A stretch of DNA of 64,000 nt from Pseudomonas folii (GCF_014357575.1 NZ_JACONW010000008.1:1-64000), one strand, 5' to 3'. Shown: positions 21,475 through 30,355, counted from the first letter of the stretch. A program made the numbers and translations. Notes: generated by a model from the sequence alone, not told the origin.

Positions 21475-21804
21475 TCAAGGTTCCAGCTTGTTCAGCTCGC
21501 AATATTCGACCCAGTCCATGCCGGCCATCTGGGCCACTTCCTTATGCACCTCACGGCGCTGGCTTTCATATTCCTCAGCGCTTGCAGCGGTCAGTTGCAA
21601 AGTAAGCTCCCAGGCAAACAAACCTTGACGTTCGGCCTCGGCCTCGAAGGCCTCATGCAAACACTCCTCGCGATATTGATCACGTGTCAGTCCGGCAGCC
21701 TGCGCGGCCAAGGGATTGAGCTTTTCCAGCTCCTGTTGCAGTTCGGGACGCTGCGCCAGGAAAGTTTCCAGCGCCAGTTTGTGCGGATGTTCTGCTGTAG
21801 CCAT
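21475..21804 (-). CDS. conserved hypothetical protein (DUF6388-like)
   Basis: 109 aa, acidic and helical, no membrane segment. The pattern YREECLHEAFEAEAERQGLF followed by WELTLQL and a C-terminal ..MDWVEYCELN matches, from memory, a small Pseudomonas family without known function (DUF6388); the family name is not verified. Good GGAGAT ribosome site upstream of the ATG. Confidence 0.7.
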   Translation of the reverse strand: MATAEHPHKLALETFLAQRPELQQELEKLNPLAAQAAGLTRDQYREECLHEAFEAEAERQGLFAWELTLQLTAASAEEYESQRREVHKEVAQMAGMDWVEYCELNKLEP

Positions 21805-22076
21805 TGGATCTCCGTTGTATTTTTTTCGGGCATGTCATCAGACAGACCATCGCGGATGATACTCGTTGGTTTTTTTCCATCCAGTGCTGTGGCACACTCG
21901 AAATTATGTTTCCGCTATTTCAGATTATGTTCCGATATAGCGGAATTGATATTGTGATACGAGATTGTCTTGCGTCTCGGACACAGCGCTTTGGCAACAC
22001 CGGATTTGTTGGATCGCCGCCCGCTCGCTCCAACAGTTTATTCGGTTGATTAACTTCTATTTGAGAGGAGATCTTC

Positions 22077-22466
22077 ATGAGCATCACTCGTTATGGCGCT
22101 GGTAGCGTCGCCGGGGGCGGTCAACCACGTCCTTTCGCTCGCGCTGTAGAAGCTGACGGCTGGCTCCATGTCTCGGGTCAAGTGCCCGCCGAAAATGGCG
22201 AAATCATTGTCGGCGGTATCGTTGAGCAGACCCACAAGACACTGCAGAACCTGGTAGCGATCCTCACTGAAGCTGGTTATGGGCTGGAAGATGTGGTCCG
22301 GGTTGGCGTCTGGCTGGAAGATCCGCGGGATTTCTGGAGTTTCAACAAAGTGTTCGGTGAATACTTCACACCCGAACACGCTCCGGCTCGCGCCTGCGTG
22401 CAGGCCAGCATGATGGTTGACTGCAAGGTCGAGATTGACTGCGTGGCTTACAAGAAAAAGGCCTGA
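22077..22466 (+). CDS. RidA family (YjgF/YER057c) enamine/imine deaminase
   Basis: 129 aa, normal for RidA. Motifs SGQVP near 38-42 and the HAPARACVQASMM region (101-113) with the conserved Arg that binds the imino acid carboxylate. RidA proteins hydrolyse reactive 2-aminoacrylate-like enamines released by PLP-dependent dehydratases. It precedes an IclR regulator and a PLP dehydratase-like enzyme by 155 bp and 936 bp, which fits removal of the enamine made by that lyase. Strong AGGAGA site upstream. A REP-like element separates it from the next gene, so it may be a separate transcript. Confidence 0.9.
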   Translation: MSITRYGAGSVAGGGQPRPFARAVEADGWLHVSGQVPAENGEIIVGGIVEQTHKTLQNLVAILTEAGYGLEDVVRVGVWLEDPRDFWSFNKVFGEYFTPEHAPARACVQASMMVDCKVEIDCVAYKKKA

Positions 22467-22510
22467 CCGGCAGGCGCTGCCGCGCTGCCCGCGGCGGCAC
22501 ACAGTCGACC

Positions 22511-22599
22511 GGTAGGAGCGCACGAGCAACGCGAGGCCGCGATAGCGGTGTATCAGACAGGCCGCCATCGCTGCCTCGCGGGGCTCGTGAGCTTCTACA
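22511..22599. repeat. REP-like palindrome, type B
   Basis: Arms GGTAGGAGCGCACGAGCAACGCGAGG and CCTCGCGGGGCTCGTGAGCTTCTACA. A second member lies at 38023-38105. Located between the RidA and IclR genes. Confidence 0.75.
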
Positions 22600-22621
22600 G
22601 TAAATATCGAAGGATGCGCAT

Positions 22622-23386
22622 ATGACCGAAGACACCATCAAACGCCGTGCCCGTGGGCTTGATCGGGCGTTCGATATCCTCGACTTTCTCAAGGAACAGG
22701 CCAGACCGATGCGGCCCAACGAGATCGCCAACGGGATTGGCGGCCCCAAGTCGACGGTCTATGAACTGGTCGGCTCGCTGCTGGAGCGACGCATCCTGGA
22801 GTCCGTGGGCAGGGACGGGCATGTCTACCTGGGGCGTCAGCTGTATTTTCTCGGTCAGGCGCACTTGCGCCATTTCGACTTCACCCGCGAGGCCGAAGTC
22901 TGCCTGGGCGAGATCGTCAGTCAGACCCGGGAAACTGCGCAGATGTGCCTGCTCAATGGCCGCAAGTACACCGTCGCGCTGATGAAAGAGGGTGAGCGAC
23001 ACTTTAGGATCTCCTCCAATATCGGCGAAAACGCGCCGATTCCGTGGACTGCTTCCGGGCGTTTGTTGCTATGCCACCTTAGCGATCAGGAAATAGTCGA
23101 CCTGATTGATACCGATGATTTTGTGTTGCCCGATGGTCAGCGCCTGCCACTTGAGACCTTCCTGAGCGAGATTCGCAAGGCGGGTGAGGAAGGCTTCTTT
23201 TCCTTCGATAGTGTTGCTGACACTTTCACTCATTGCTTCGCGGCGCCAGTCAAAGACGAACATGGCGTGTGCATTGCAACGCTGTGCATCGTTGCTCCAC
23301 GAGCAGATGCAAAAAAACATTACGCCGACTACCGCAGGGTGCTGATCGACAGCGCCAACGGGCTTGCGAGTCGCATCAATGAATAA
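22622..23386 (+). CDS. IclR family transcriptional regulator
   Basis: 254 aa. N-terminal winged HTH (about 12-75, ..RPMRPNEIANGIGGPKSTV..) and C-terminal GAF-like effector domain (about 85-250) with ..APIPWTASGRLLL and a Cys-containing ..FAAPVKDEHGVCIATL segment. IclR regulators usually control catabolic operons for small acids or sugar acids. AAGGA upstream. The lyase gene starts 16 bp after its stop, so this is the local regulator of the lyase-kinase pair, probably autoregulated. Confidence 0.9.
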   Translation: MTEDTIKRRARGLDRAFDILDFLKEQARPMRPNEIANGIGGPKSTVYELVGSLLERRILESVGRDGHVYLGRQLYFLGQAHLRHFDFTREAEVCLGEIVSQTRETAQMCLLNGRKYTVALMKEGERHFRISSNIGENAPIPWTASGRLLLCHLSDQEIVDLIDTDDFVLPDGQRLPLETFLSEIRKAGEEGFFSFDSVADTFTHCFAAPVKDEHGVCIATLCIVAPRADAKKHYADYRRVLIDSANGLASRINE

Positions 23387-23402
23387 TATCCGGGAGAGCA
23401 CC

Positions 23403-24608
23403 ATGACTATTGCAGCTGTAGAAAAGGGCGCCGCCGCTCCAGGCGATCATCTGGTGCGTGATGTAAGTCTGCCGGCGCTGGTGATTCATCGTCAGGCGCT
23501 GGACCATAACATTCGCTGGATGCAGGCATTTGTCACGAACAGCGGTGCTGAATTGGCGCCTCATGGCAAAACCAGCATGGTGCCCGCGCTGTTCCGTCGT
23601 CAGTTGGAAGAGGGCGCCTGGGGCCTGACCCTCGCCACGGCAGTGCAGACGCGCGCGGCCTACGCCCATGGCGTTCGTCGGGTGTTGATGGCCAACCAGT
23701 TGGTCGGCACCGCAAACATGGGGTTGATCGCCGAGATGCTCGCTGATTCGATGTTCGACTTCCATTGCATGGTCGACCATCCGGATAACGTCGCTGCGTT
23801 GGGCGAGTTCTTCGCGGCCCGTGGTCTGCGTTTGAATGTGATGATCGAATACGGCGTGGTCGGCGGTCGCTGCGGTTGCCGTACCGAGCAACAGGTCCTG
23901 GAACTGGCCGAGGCGATCGCGGCCCAGCCAGCCTTGGCGCTGACCGGTATCGAAGGCTACGAAGGGGTGATTCACGGTGATCAGGCTGAAAGCGGTATTC
24001 GCGCTTTCGCGGCCTCGCTGGTGCGTCTGGCAGTGGATCTGCAGGATCGCGGTGCATTTGCACTGGAGCGGCCTATCGTTACCGCCTCGGGGTCGGCCTG
24101 GTATGACCTGATCGCTGAAGCTTTCGACGAGCGTCAGGTGCGTGAGCGATTCCTCGGTGTGTTGCGTCCCGGCAGCTATGTCGTGCATGACCACGGTATC
24201 TATAAAGACGCGCAATGCTGCGTGCTGGATCGCCGCAGTGATCTGCACGAAGGTCTGCGCCCGGCAATGGAAGTCTGGGCCCATGTTCAATCGATGCCTG
24301 AGCCCGGCTTCGCCGTGATTGCCATGGGCAAACGCGATGTTGCCTATGATGCGGGCTTGCCAAGCCCATTGCTCTGCTACAAGCCTGGTGTCGTGCCGGC
24401 GCAAGGCGTGGATGTCAGCGCCTGCAAGGTGACAGCGGTGATGGATCAGCACGCCTTCATGAACGTTGCGCCGGGTTGTGAGCTGAAAGTCGGCGACATC
24501 ATTGCGTTCGGTTCTTCTCACCCATGCCTGACGTTCGACAAGTGGCGCAGTGGCTGTCTGGTGGATGAAAACCTGCAAGTCATTGAAAGTTTCGACACGT
24601 ATTTCTAG
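23403..24608 (+). CDS. PLP-dependent amino acid lyase, D-serine dehydratase/D-glucosaminate dehydratase-like
   Basis: 401 aa fold-type III enzyme: N-terminal alanine-racemase-like barrel with Lys56 (APHGKTSMV) as PLP lysine, and a C-terminal domain with the Zn site His373-Pro-Cys375 (SSHPCLTF) typical of eukaryotic-type D-serine dehydratase. Relatives include D-threonine aldolase and, from Pseudomonas fluorescens, D-glucosaminate dehydratase, which yields 2-keto-3-deoxygluconate (KDG) and ammonia. Because a KDG-type kinase starts 18 bp downstream and RidA lies upstream, I favour a sugar-amino-acid substrate over plain D-serine; this is inference. Start chosen by GGGAGA and conservation of the N-terminus. 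Confidence 0.85.
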   Translation: MTIAAVEKGAAAPGDHLVRDVSLPALVIHRQALDHNIRWMQAFVTNSGAELAPHGKTSMVPALFRRQLEEGAWGLTLATAVQTRAAYAHGVRRVLMANQLVGTANMGLIAEMLADSMFDFHCMVDHPDNVAALGEFFAARGLRLNVMIEYGVVGGRCGCRTEQQVLELAEAIAAQPALALTGIEGYEGVIHGDQAESGIRAFAASLVRLAVDLQDRGAFALERPIVTASGSAWYDLIAEAFDERQVRERFLGVLRPGSYVVHDHGIYKDAQCCVLDRRSDLHEGLRPAMEVWAHVQSMPEPGFAVIAMGKRDVAYDAGLPSPLLCYKPGVVPAQGVDVSACKVTAVMDQHAFMNVAPGCELKVGDIIAFGSSHPCLTFDKWRSGCLVDENLQVIESFDTYF

Positions 24609-24626
24609 TCTCTGGAGTCGCACTCG

Positions 24627-25571
24627 ATGAGTGAGCTGATCAGCCATAGTCACCCGCGGATCGCCCTGATCGGCGAATGCATGATCGAGCTGCAGCAGCA
24701 TGCCAGTGGCGCTCTGCAACAGAGCTTCGGCGGCGACACGCTCAATACGGCGGTGTACATGGCCCGCCAGTTGGGCAGCAGCGCCCAGGTGGATTATGTC
24801 ACCGCGCTGGGCGATGACAGTTTCAGTGATGCCATGTGCCAGGGCTGGGCGCAGGAGGGCGTCGGGTTGAGCAAGGTGCAGCGGCTGTCGGGCCGGTTGC
24901 CGGGGTTGTACTGTATTCAGACTGATGCCAGTGGCGAGCGTCGTTTTCTGTATTGGCGCAACGAAGCTGCGGTGCGTGACTGCTTCAATACACCGGAGGC
25001 GGACACGGTTCTGGGCTCATTGCCGGACTATGACCTTCTTTACCTGAGCGGCATCACCCTGGCGGTGCTGGGCGAGCAGGGGCGGCAACGTCTGTTTTCA
25101 GCGCTGGCCAAGGCGCGTGCCACGGGTGCGAGGGTTGCCTTCGACAACAACTACCGGCCTCGTCTGTGGGCCTCGGTGGAGCAGGCGCGTGAAGCGTATC
25201 GCGCGTGTCTGGCCCATGTTGACGTGGCTTTGCTCACCGAGGACGACGAGCAGGCTCTGTTCGGGTACACCGAAAGTGAACAACTGCTAAGTGCCTACCG
25301 CGATCTGGGTATCAGCGAAGTCGTGGTCAAGCGCGGTTCGCAAAGCTGTCTGGTGGAATCGGGCGGTGAACGCTATGAGATTCCTGCCCACCGAGTGGAG
25401 CGGGTCATCGACAGCACCGCGGCGGGGGATTCGTTCAGCGCGGCTTATCTGTCGATGCGCTTGCGAGGCGGCAGCCCGATGCAGGCCGCTGAAGCCGGGC
25501 ATCGTCTGGCGAGCGTGGTGATTCAGCATCCGGGGGCTTTGATTCCCAGAAGTGTGATGCAGGGGTTGTAG
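24627..25571 (+). CDS. PfkB family sugar kinase, probably 2-dehydro-3-deoxygluconokinase
   Basis: 314 aa ribokinase-fold enzyme. Substrate-side motif GGDTLNTAVYMARQLG at 35-50 and ATP/anion-hole motif DSTAAGDSF at 262-270 with catalytic Asp268; the usual GAGD reads AAGD. The GECMIEL opening and SGITLAVL region match KDG kinases (KdgK). It would phosphorylate 2-keto-3-deoxygluconate to KDPG for the Entner-Doudoroff aldolase. Last gene of the IclR-lyase-kinase set; a REP element follows. Confidence 0.87.
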   Translation: MSELISHSHPRIALIGECMIELQQHASGALQQSFGGDTLNTAVYMARQLGSSAQVDYVTALGDDSFSDAMCQGWAQEGVGLSKVQRLSGRLPGLYCIQTDASGERRFLYWRNEAAVRDCFNTPEADTVLGSLPDYDLLYLSGITLAVLGEQGRQRLFSALAKARATGARVAFDNNYRPRLWASVEQAREAYRACLAHVDVALLTEDDEQALFGYTESEQLLSAYRDLGISEVVVKRGSQSCLVESGGERYEIPAHRVERVIDSTAAGDSFSAAYLSMRLRGGSPMQAAEAGHRLASVVIQHPGALIPRSVMQGL

Positions 25572-25630
25572 GTGATTCTGTGGGACCTTGGGCGACTTAT
25601 GTGGGAAGTCTATATTTGACCGGAAACTGA

Positions 25631-25723
25631 CGTGGGACCGGCTTTAGCCGGGAAGGCGGTATTTCTGATGCCCCATTTTTAGCGACTGTGAGGGCCTCTT
25701 CCCGGCTAAAGCCGGTCCCACGC
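25631..25723. repeat. REP-like palindrome, type D
   Basis: CGTGGGACCGGCTTTAGCC...GGCTAAAGCCGGTCCCACG around a ~50-bp centre, downstream of the kinase gene. Confidence 0.85.
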
Positions 25724-25782
25724 CAATATCTGCGGTTGCATAGAGCCTCGCTCCATCAGGGACATCTGGGTTTGAGAAGGGC

Positions 25783-26058
25783 TCAATCCCGATAAAACAC
25801 CTGAACCAGGTGATAACCAAACTTGCTCTTGATCGGCCCATGCACCGTACGCAGCGGCTTTTTGAAAATCACCTGATCAATCGCGCCTACCATTTGCCCA
25901 GGGCGGACTTCACCCAGATCGCCGCCGCGTTTACCTGAAGGGCAGGTCGAATGCTTTTTGGCCAGCACGTCAAAGGCTTCACCCTTGGCAATACGCTGTT
26001 TGAGTTGTTCGGCCTCTTCGGCGGTTTTCACCAGAATGTGGCGGGCTTGGGCTTTCAT
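25783..26058 (-). CDS. ppiC: parvulin-type peptidylprolyl isomerase
   Basis: 91 aa single-domain parvulin without signal peptide, so cytosolic. Pattern KAQARHILVKT at the N-terminus, GGDLGEVRPGQMV in the middle and FGYHLVQV at the end are the conserved core and active-site residues. The ATG at 26058 follows the E. coli PpiC length; the longer frame would add an unrelated 38 residues. A paralogue about half identical sits at 38189-38470. Confidence 0.9.
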   Translation of the reverse strand: MKAQARHILVKTAEEAEQLKQRIAKGEAFDVLAKKHSTCPSGKRGGDLGEVRPGQMVGAIDQVIFKKPLRTVHGPIKSKFGYHLVQVFYRD

Positions 26059-26294
26059 GAGTCGGGAGCCTGAAGAAAAAACGGCGGCTATTATCACACA
26101 GCGGTCAGGACTTGTTCCCAGGTACTGTCCGGAATGGCAAAAATACGTTCTCTGTTGCACAACCGGCTTCATCTATCATTGCTTCACGATGTCTTCTACC
26201 GCCAAGCTATGCGCACTCATCCCGGATCGCGATCCGGTTGAACGTCGCATGAGATGCGGCCTCTTTCAGTCAAATCATGTGTGCGGTGTTGCTT

Positions 26295-27467
26295 ATGGAT
26301 TTTCCGGCGTTGTTGAAGACTCTGGCCAGTCAGGATGGATCGGACCTTTATCTTTCTACTGGGGCGCCGCCCTGCGCCAAGTTCAATGGTGTGCTCAAGC
26401 CGTTGGGCACTGAGTCTCTCAAGCCTGGGCAAGTAGCCCTGGTTGCCGACGGGCTGATGGATGCCGAGCAGAAGCGGGAATTTCATCGTGATCTGGAGAT
26501 GAACCTTGCGGTGTCCATGGCCGGGATCGGTCGTTTCCGGATCAACATCTTCATGCAACGCAATGAAGTGTCGATCGTGGCGCGCAACATCAAGCTGGAT
26601 ATCCCGCGTTTCGAGGACCTGCACCTGCCACCGGTGCTGCTCGATGTGATCATGGAAAAGCACGGCCTGGTGCTTTTTGTGGGGGCGACCGGTTCAGGCA
26701 AATCCACCTCACTCGCAGCGCTGATCGACCATCGCAACCGCAATGCCAGCGGGCACATCATCACCATTGAAGACCCGGTGGAGTTCATTCACAGGCACAA
26801 GAAGTCGATCGTCAATCAGCGTGAGGTCGGGGTTGATACCCGCAGTTTTCGCGCCGCATTGAAGAACACCCTGCGCCAGGCACCGGATGTCATCCTGATC
26901 GGTGAAATCCGCGATCGGGAAACCATGGAACATGCCCTGGCCTTTGCCGATACCGGGCATTTGTGCCTGTCGACACTGCATGCCAACAATGCCAATCAGG
27001 CGCTGGACCGAATCATCAACTTCTTCCCGGAAGAGCGGCGTCAGCAGTTGCTGCAGGACCTGGGCAACAACCTCAAGGCGTTCGTTTCCCAGCGTCTGGT
27101 CAAGACTCTGGATGGCAAGCGCAGGGCGGCAGTGGAAGTCATGATGGGCACGCCGACCATCCGCGACCTGATCCAGCGTAACGAGTTGACCGAGCTCAAA
27201 GGCATCATGGAAAAGTCCGGAAATCTCGGCATGCAGACCTTCGACAGCGCGCTGTTCGATCTGGCCGCAGCTGGTGTGATCAGCGAAGAAGAAGCGCTCA
27301 AATACGCCGATTCCCAGAACAACGTCCGCCTGCGTCTCAAGCTGCATGGTGAAGGTGTAACGGCCAACCCCACCGCCGCCCCGAGCGCTCCCGTCGGCAC
27401 TTCCAGCGTGAATGTATCGGACTGGGGATTGGTGGATGAGCGCGATGAGGGTGGGGGGCAGAGTTGA
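26295..27467 (+). CDS. PilT/PilU family type IV pilus retraction ATPase
   Basis: 390 aa from the ATG at 26295, which matches the PilT/PilU N-terminus (MDFPALLKTL..GSDLYLSTG); an ATG six codons upstream is also open. Walker A GATGSGKST at 130-138, Walker B-like DVILIGEIRD, and the HANNANQALDRIINFFP stretch of PilU/PilT. More like PilU than PilT at the C-terminus. No other pilus gene is adjacent, so it is an orphan ATPase here; it could be the chromosomal pilU or an extra paralogue. No clear ribosome site precedes either start. Confidence 0.85.
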   Translation: MDFPALLKTLASQDGSDLYLSTGAPPCAKFNGVLKPLGTESLKPGQVALVADGLMDAEQKREFHRDLEMNLAVSMAGIGRFRINIFMQRNEVSIVARNIKLDIPRFEDLHLPPVLLDVIMEKHGLVLFVGATGSGKSTSLAALIDHRNRNASGHIITIEDPVEFIHRHKKSIVNQREVGVDTRSFRAALKNTLRQAPDVILIGEIRDRETMEHALAFADTGHLCLSTLHANNANQALDRIINFFPEERRQQLLQDLGNNLKAFVSQRLVKTLDGKRRAAVEVMMGTPTIRDLIQRNELTELKGIMEKSGNLGMQTFDSALFDLAAAGVISEEEALKYADSQNNVRLRLKLHGEGVTANPTAAPSAPVGTSSVNVSDWGLVDERDEGGGQS

Positions 27468-27473
27468 TTTTAT

Positions 27474-27664
27474 ACCGGGCAAGCCCAGCTCCCACAGAGT
27501 TATGTGCTGGCAGCGCGATAGCTTCTCTGAAGTAAGCCGTCGCGGGCTAGCGTTGCTTTGACAGGCGAGCGCTTTCTCCTGTGGGAGCCGGGCTTGCCCG
27601 CGATGCAGACGCCGCGATTTTGCAGTGGAACCGAGTTGATTTTATCGCGGGCAAGCACCGCCCA
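27474..27664. repeat. cluster of type E REP-like arms
   Basis: Copies of CGGGCAAGCCC.GCTCCCACAG and its inverse (GTGGGAGCCGGGCTTGCCCGCGAT), then TCGCGGGCAAGCACC.GCCCACAGG. The 372-bp gap up to 27839 contains this cluster and a type D element and no gene. Confidence 0.7.
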
Positions 27665-27679
27665 CAGGAATCACTTATG

Positions 27680-27773
27680 ACGTGGGACCTGCTTCAGCCG
27701 GGAAGGGGCCTGCACATTCAGTACATCTTCATCGTCAGAAATGCAGCCTTCCCGGCTAAAGCCGGTCCCACGT
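27680..27773. repeat. REP-like palindrome, type D
   Basis: ACGTGGGACCTGCTTCAGCC...GGCTAAAGCCGGTCCCACGT; third copy of the family in the window. Confidence 0.85.
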
Positions 27774-27839
27774 CGACTTGCGGGCAAGCATAGAATCTCC
27801 CACAGGACTGCATTTCAAATTTCGAGTGGTCTGATTACC

Positions 27840-28610
27840 TCACTGCGCCAGCCACCCGCCATCCACATTCCACGCCGCGCCACGGACCTGGCTGCCAGCA
27901 TCGCTGGACAGGAATAACACCAGTTCGCCCAACTGTGACGGTGTGACGAACTCCAGCGACGGCTGTTTCTCGGCCAGCAGGTCATGTCTGGCCTGATCCG
28001 CATCGCCACTGGCCGCTGCCCGATCATTAATTTGCTGCTGGACCAATGGCGTCAGCACCCAGCCGGGGCATATCGCATTGCAGGTGACATTGGTCGTGGC
28101 GGTTTCCAGGCCGACGACTTTGGTCAGGCCGATCACGCCGTGCTTGGCCGCCACGTAGGCGGCTTTGCCGGTAGATCCCACCAGACCGTGTACCGACGCG
28201 ATGTTAATGATGCGTCCCCAGTTTTTGGTTCGCATGCCAGGCAGGCACAGGCGGGTAGTGTGGAAAACCGAAGACAGGTTGATCGCGATAATCGAGTCCC
28301 AGCGTTCAACGGGGAAATCCTCGACAGCATCAACGTGCTGGATACCCGCGTTATTGACCAGGATGTCGACCCCACCAAACTCACGCTCGGCGTACTCGAT
28401 CATCTCGGCGATCTGCTCGGGTTTGCTGACGTCTGCTGGATGATGACCCACCTTGCCGCCGAACTTCGCAACTTCGGCAATTACCGCCGACGCATCGCCG
28501 AAACCGTTGAGGATCAAGTCAGCCCCAGCCTTGGCAAGCGACAAGGCAATGCCCAGTCCTATACCGCTGGTAGAGCCGGTGACCAGTGCCGTTTTACCTT
28601 TAAGACTCAT
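27840..28610 (-). CDS. bdhA: 3-hydroxybutyrate dehydrogenase
   Basis: 256 aa SDR enzyme oxidising (R)-3-hydroxybutyrate to acetoacetate with NAD. Motifs: TGSTSGIG near 11-18, NNAGIQHVDAVEDFP typical of this subfamily, and YVAAKHG with the catalytic Tyr and Lys; the C-terminal ..GAAWNVDGGWLAQ is also characteristic. The ATG at 28610 has GAGG upstream. It follows the GntP-type permease by 10 bp, forming a two-gene operon; the sigma-54 activator upstream on the same strand is the expected regulator. Confidence 0.93.
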   Translation of the reverse strand: MSLKGKTALVTGSTSGIGLGIALSLAKAGADLILNGFGDASAVIAEVAKFGGKVGHHPADVSKPEQIAEMIEYAEREFGGVDILVNNAGIQHVDAVEDFPVERWDSIIAINLSSVFHTTRLCLPGMRTKNWGRIINIASVHGLVGSTGKAAYVAAKHGVIGLTKVVGLETATTNVTCNAICPGWVLTPLVQQQINDRAAASGDADQARHDLLAEKQPSLEFVTPSQLGELVLFLSSDAGSQVRGAAWNVDGGWLAQ

Positions 28611-28620
28611 ACGTTGCGCC

Positions 28621-30012
28621 TCACACAATGCCAGTAGCGTAGAAAGTGCCGATTACCACGAACACAGCCAGTGTCTTGATAATAGTGATACCGAAAATGT
28701 CTTTGTAAGCCTCGCGGTGGGTCAGTCCAGTGACCGCCAGCAAGGTAATCACTGCGCCGTTATGCGGCAAAGTGTCCATACCGCCACTGGCCATGGCTGC
28801 CACTCGGTGCAGCACCTCCAAAGGGATGTTGGCGGCATGGGCGGCACTGATGAAGGTTTCCGACATGGCCGCCAGGGCGATGCTCATACCGCCAGACGCC
28901 GACCCGGTAATCCCGGCCAGCAAGGTTACAGTGATAGCTTCGTTGACCAGCGGGTTGGGAATGCCTTTGAGCCAGTCCGCCAGCACCAGAAAGCCTGGCA
29001 GGGAGGCGATGACCGCGCCAAAGCCGTATTCCGAAGCGGTATTCATCGCCGCCAGTAAAGCGCCGTTGACCGCACTTTTGCTGCCTTCTGCCAGGCGACT
29101 GCGAATGGCCGTGAAGCCGAACGCCAACACCATCAGAATCCCGATCAGCAGCGCCGCCTCGACCGCCCAGATGGCGGTAAGCTTGGCGATCTCGGTCTGT
29201 ACCGGAGTCGCCATGCCCGGCAGGGCCAGCGTATGTGTCTTGCCGTACCATTGAGGGATCCACCAGGTGAACAGCAGATTCATCACCCCGACCAGCAGCA
29301 AGGGCAAAATTGCAATCCACGGATTCGGCAGCTTGATGTCTTCCGGAGTGTCGGGTTCATTTCGAAGCTCAATGCCGTAACCTTCACCGGCGCGCTGGGC
29401 TTTATTGCGTTGGCGCTGCAAATAGAGCATGCCCGCGCAGAATACGAAAATGGTGCCGATCACACCTAGCCAAGGCGCGGCCCACGCGGTGGTATTGAAG
29501 AAGGTGGTGGGAATGATGTTCTGGATCTGCGGAGTGCCGGGCAGGGCGTCCATGGTGAACGAAAACGCACCGAGGGCGATGGTCGCCGGTATCAAACGTT
29601 TGGGGATGTCACTTTGACGGAACATCTCTGCCGCAAACGGATAGACCGCGAACACCACGACGAACAGTGAGACGCCGCCGTAGGTGAGCAGGGCGCAGAC
29701 CAGTACGATGACCAGCATCGCCTGGCGGGTGCCCAGTACGCCGATGGCCGCCGCTACGATAGCCCGGGAAAATCCGGACAACTCGATCAGCTTTCCAAAC
29801 ACGGCACCCAGCAGAAATACCGGAAAGTACAGCTTGATGAAGCCGACCATCTTGTCCATGAACACCCCGGTGAAGGCCGGGGCCACGGCGGATGGATCCG
29901 TCAGCAGCACTGCGCCGAGGGCGGAAATAGGGGCGAAGAGGATAACGCTGTAACCACGATAAGCAGCAAGCATCAACAGCGCGAGGGCTGCCAGGGCGAT
30001 GATTACACTCAT
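28621..30012 (-). CDS. GntP family permease, probable 3-hydroxybutyrate importer
   Basis: 463 aa, about 12-14 membrane helices, full GntP length. Hydrophobic segments start at once (VIIALAALALLMLAAYRGY), and the central LPGTPQIQNIIPT motif is a GntP hallmark. Family members import gluconate or other hydroxy acids; linkage to bdhA and an enhancer-binding protein mirrors the PA2003-PA2005 locus of P. aeruginosa and points to 3-hydroxybutyrate. AGGAGA precedes the ATG. A candidate sigma-54 promoter lies about 125 bp upstream. Confidence 0.88.
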   Translation of the reverse strand: MSVIIALAALALLMLAAYRGYSVILFAPISALGAVLLTDPSAVAPAFTGVFMDKMVGFIKLYFPVFLLGAVFGKLIELSGFSRAIVAAAIGVLGTRQAMLVIVLVCALLTYGGVSLFVVVFAVYPFAAEMFRQSDIPKRLIPATIALGAFSFTMDALPGTPQIQNIIPTTFFNTTAWAAPWLGVIGTIFVFCAGMLYLQRQRNKAQRAGEGYGIELRNEPDTPEDIKLPNPWIAILPLLLVGVMNLLFTWWIPQWYGKTHTLALPGMATPVQTEIAKLTAIWAVEAALLIGILMVLAFGFTAIRSRLAEGSKSAVNGALLAAMNTASEYGFGAVIASLPGFLVLADWLKGIPNPLVNEAITVTLLAGITGSASGGMSIALAAMSETFISAAHAANIPLEVLHRVAAMASGGMDTLPHNGAVITLLAVTGLTHREAYKDIFGITIIKTLAVFVVIGTFYATGIV

Positions 30013-30138
30013 GGAGTGTCTCCTGGCCTGGGAATCCGGCGTACTCAGAGGCCGCCGAGAGCGCTCTGCATGGTTCGCTGAATCCTGTCGGCATATTGTT
30101 ATTGTTTTCGGCTGCGGGAGTGCCGCTTGAGGGCTATA

Positions 30139-30153
30139 GCGGGAATCGTGCCA
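30139..30153 (-). promoter_or_regulatory. candidate sigma-54 (-24/-12) promoter of the permease-bdhA operon
   Basis: On the minus strand TGGCAC, 5 nt, CCGC: the invariant GG and GC are 10 nt apart as required, and the -24 half is perfect; the -12 half has CC where TT is usual. Transcription would start near 30128, about 115 nt before the permease ATG. An RpoN activator gene lies just upstream. Confidence 0.55.
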
Positions 30154-30260
30154 GTTTTCAAAGCATTGATATTTATGGGCTTTTGCTAATTGGCCGAGTC
30201 TGGGATCAGGTTCCGTCTCTGAATCGAGACTGTTTATTTGCTTTGAAAAAACATTCGAAC

Positions 30261-30335
30261 CCTGTAGGAGCTGCCGAAGGCTGCGAAATGGTCATTCCTG
30301 ACACACCGCGATCGCAGCCTTCGGCAGCTCCTACA
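30261..30335. repeat. REP-like palindrome, type A
   Basis: TGTAGGAGCTGCCGAAGGCTGCGA...TCGCAGCCTTCGGCAGCTCCTACA, the most perfect copy of this family in the window. Confidence 0.85.
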
Positions 30336-30355
30336 AAAGGCTTGGTAGATGGATC

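Noticed and set aside
22511-22599. Possible CRISPR or regulatory repeat between RidA and IclR genes
   Set aside because: A single palindromic REP-type element without regular spacer-repeat structure.
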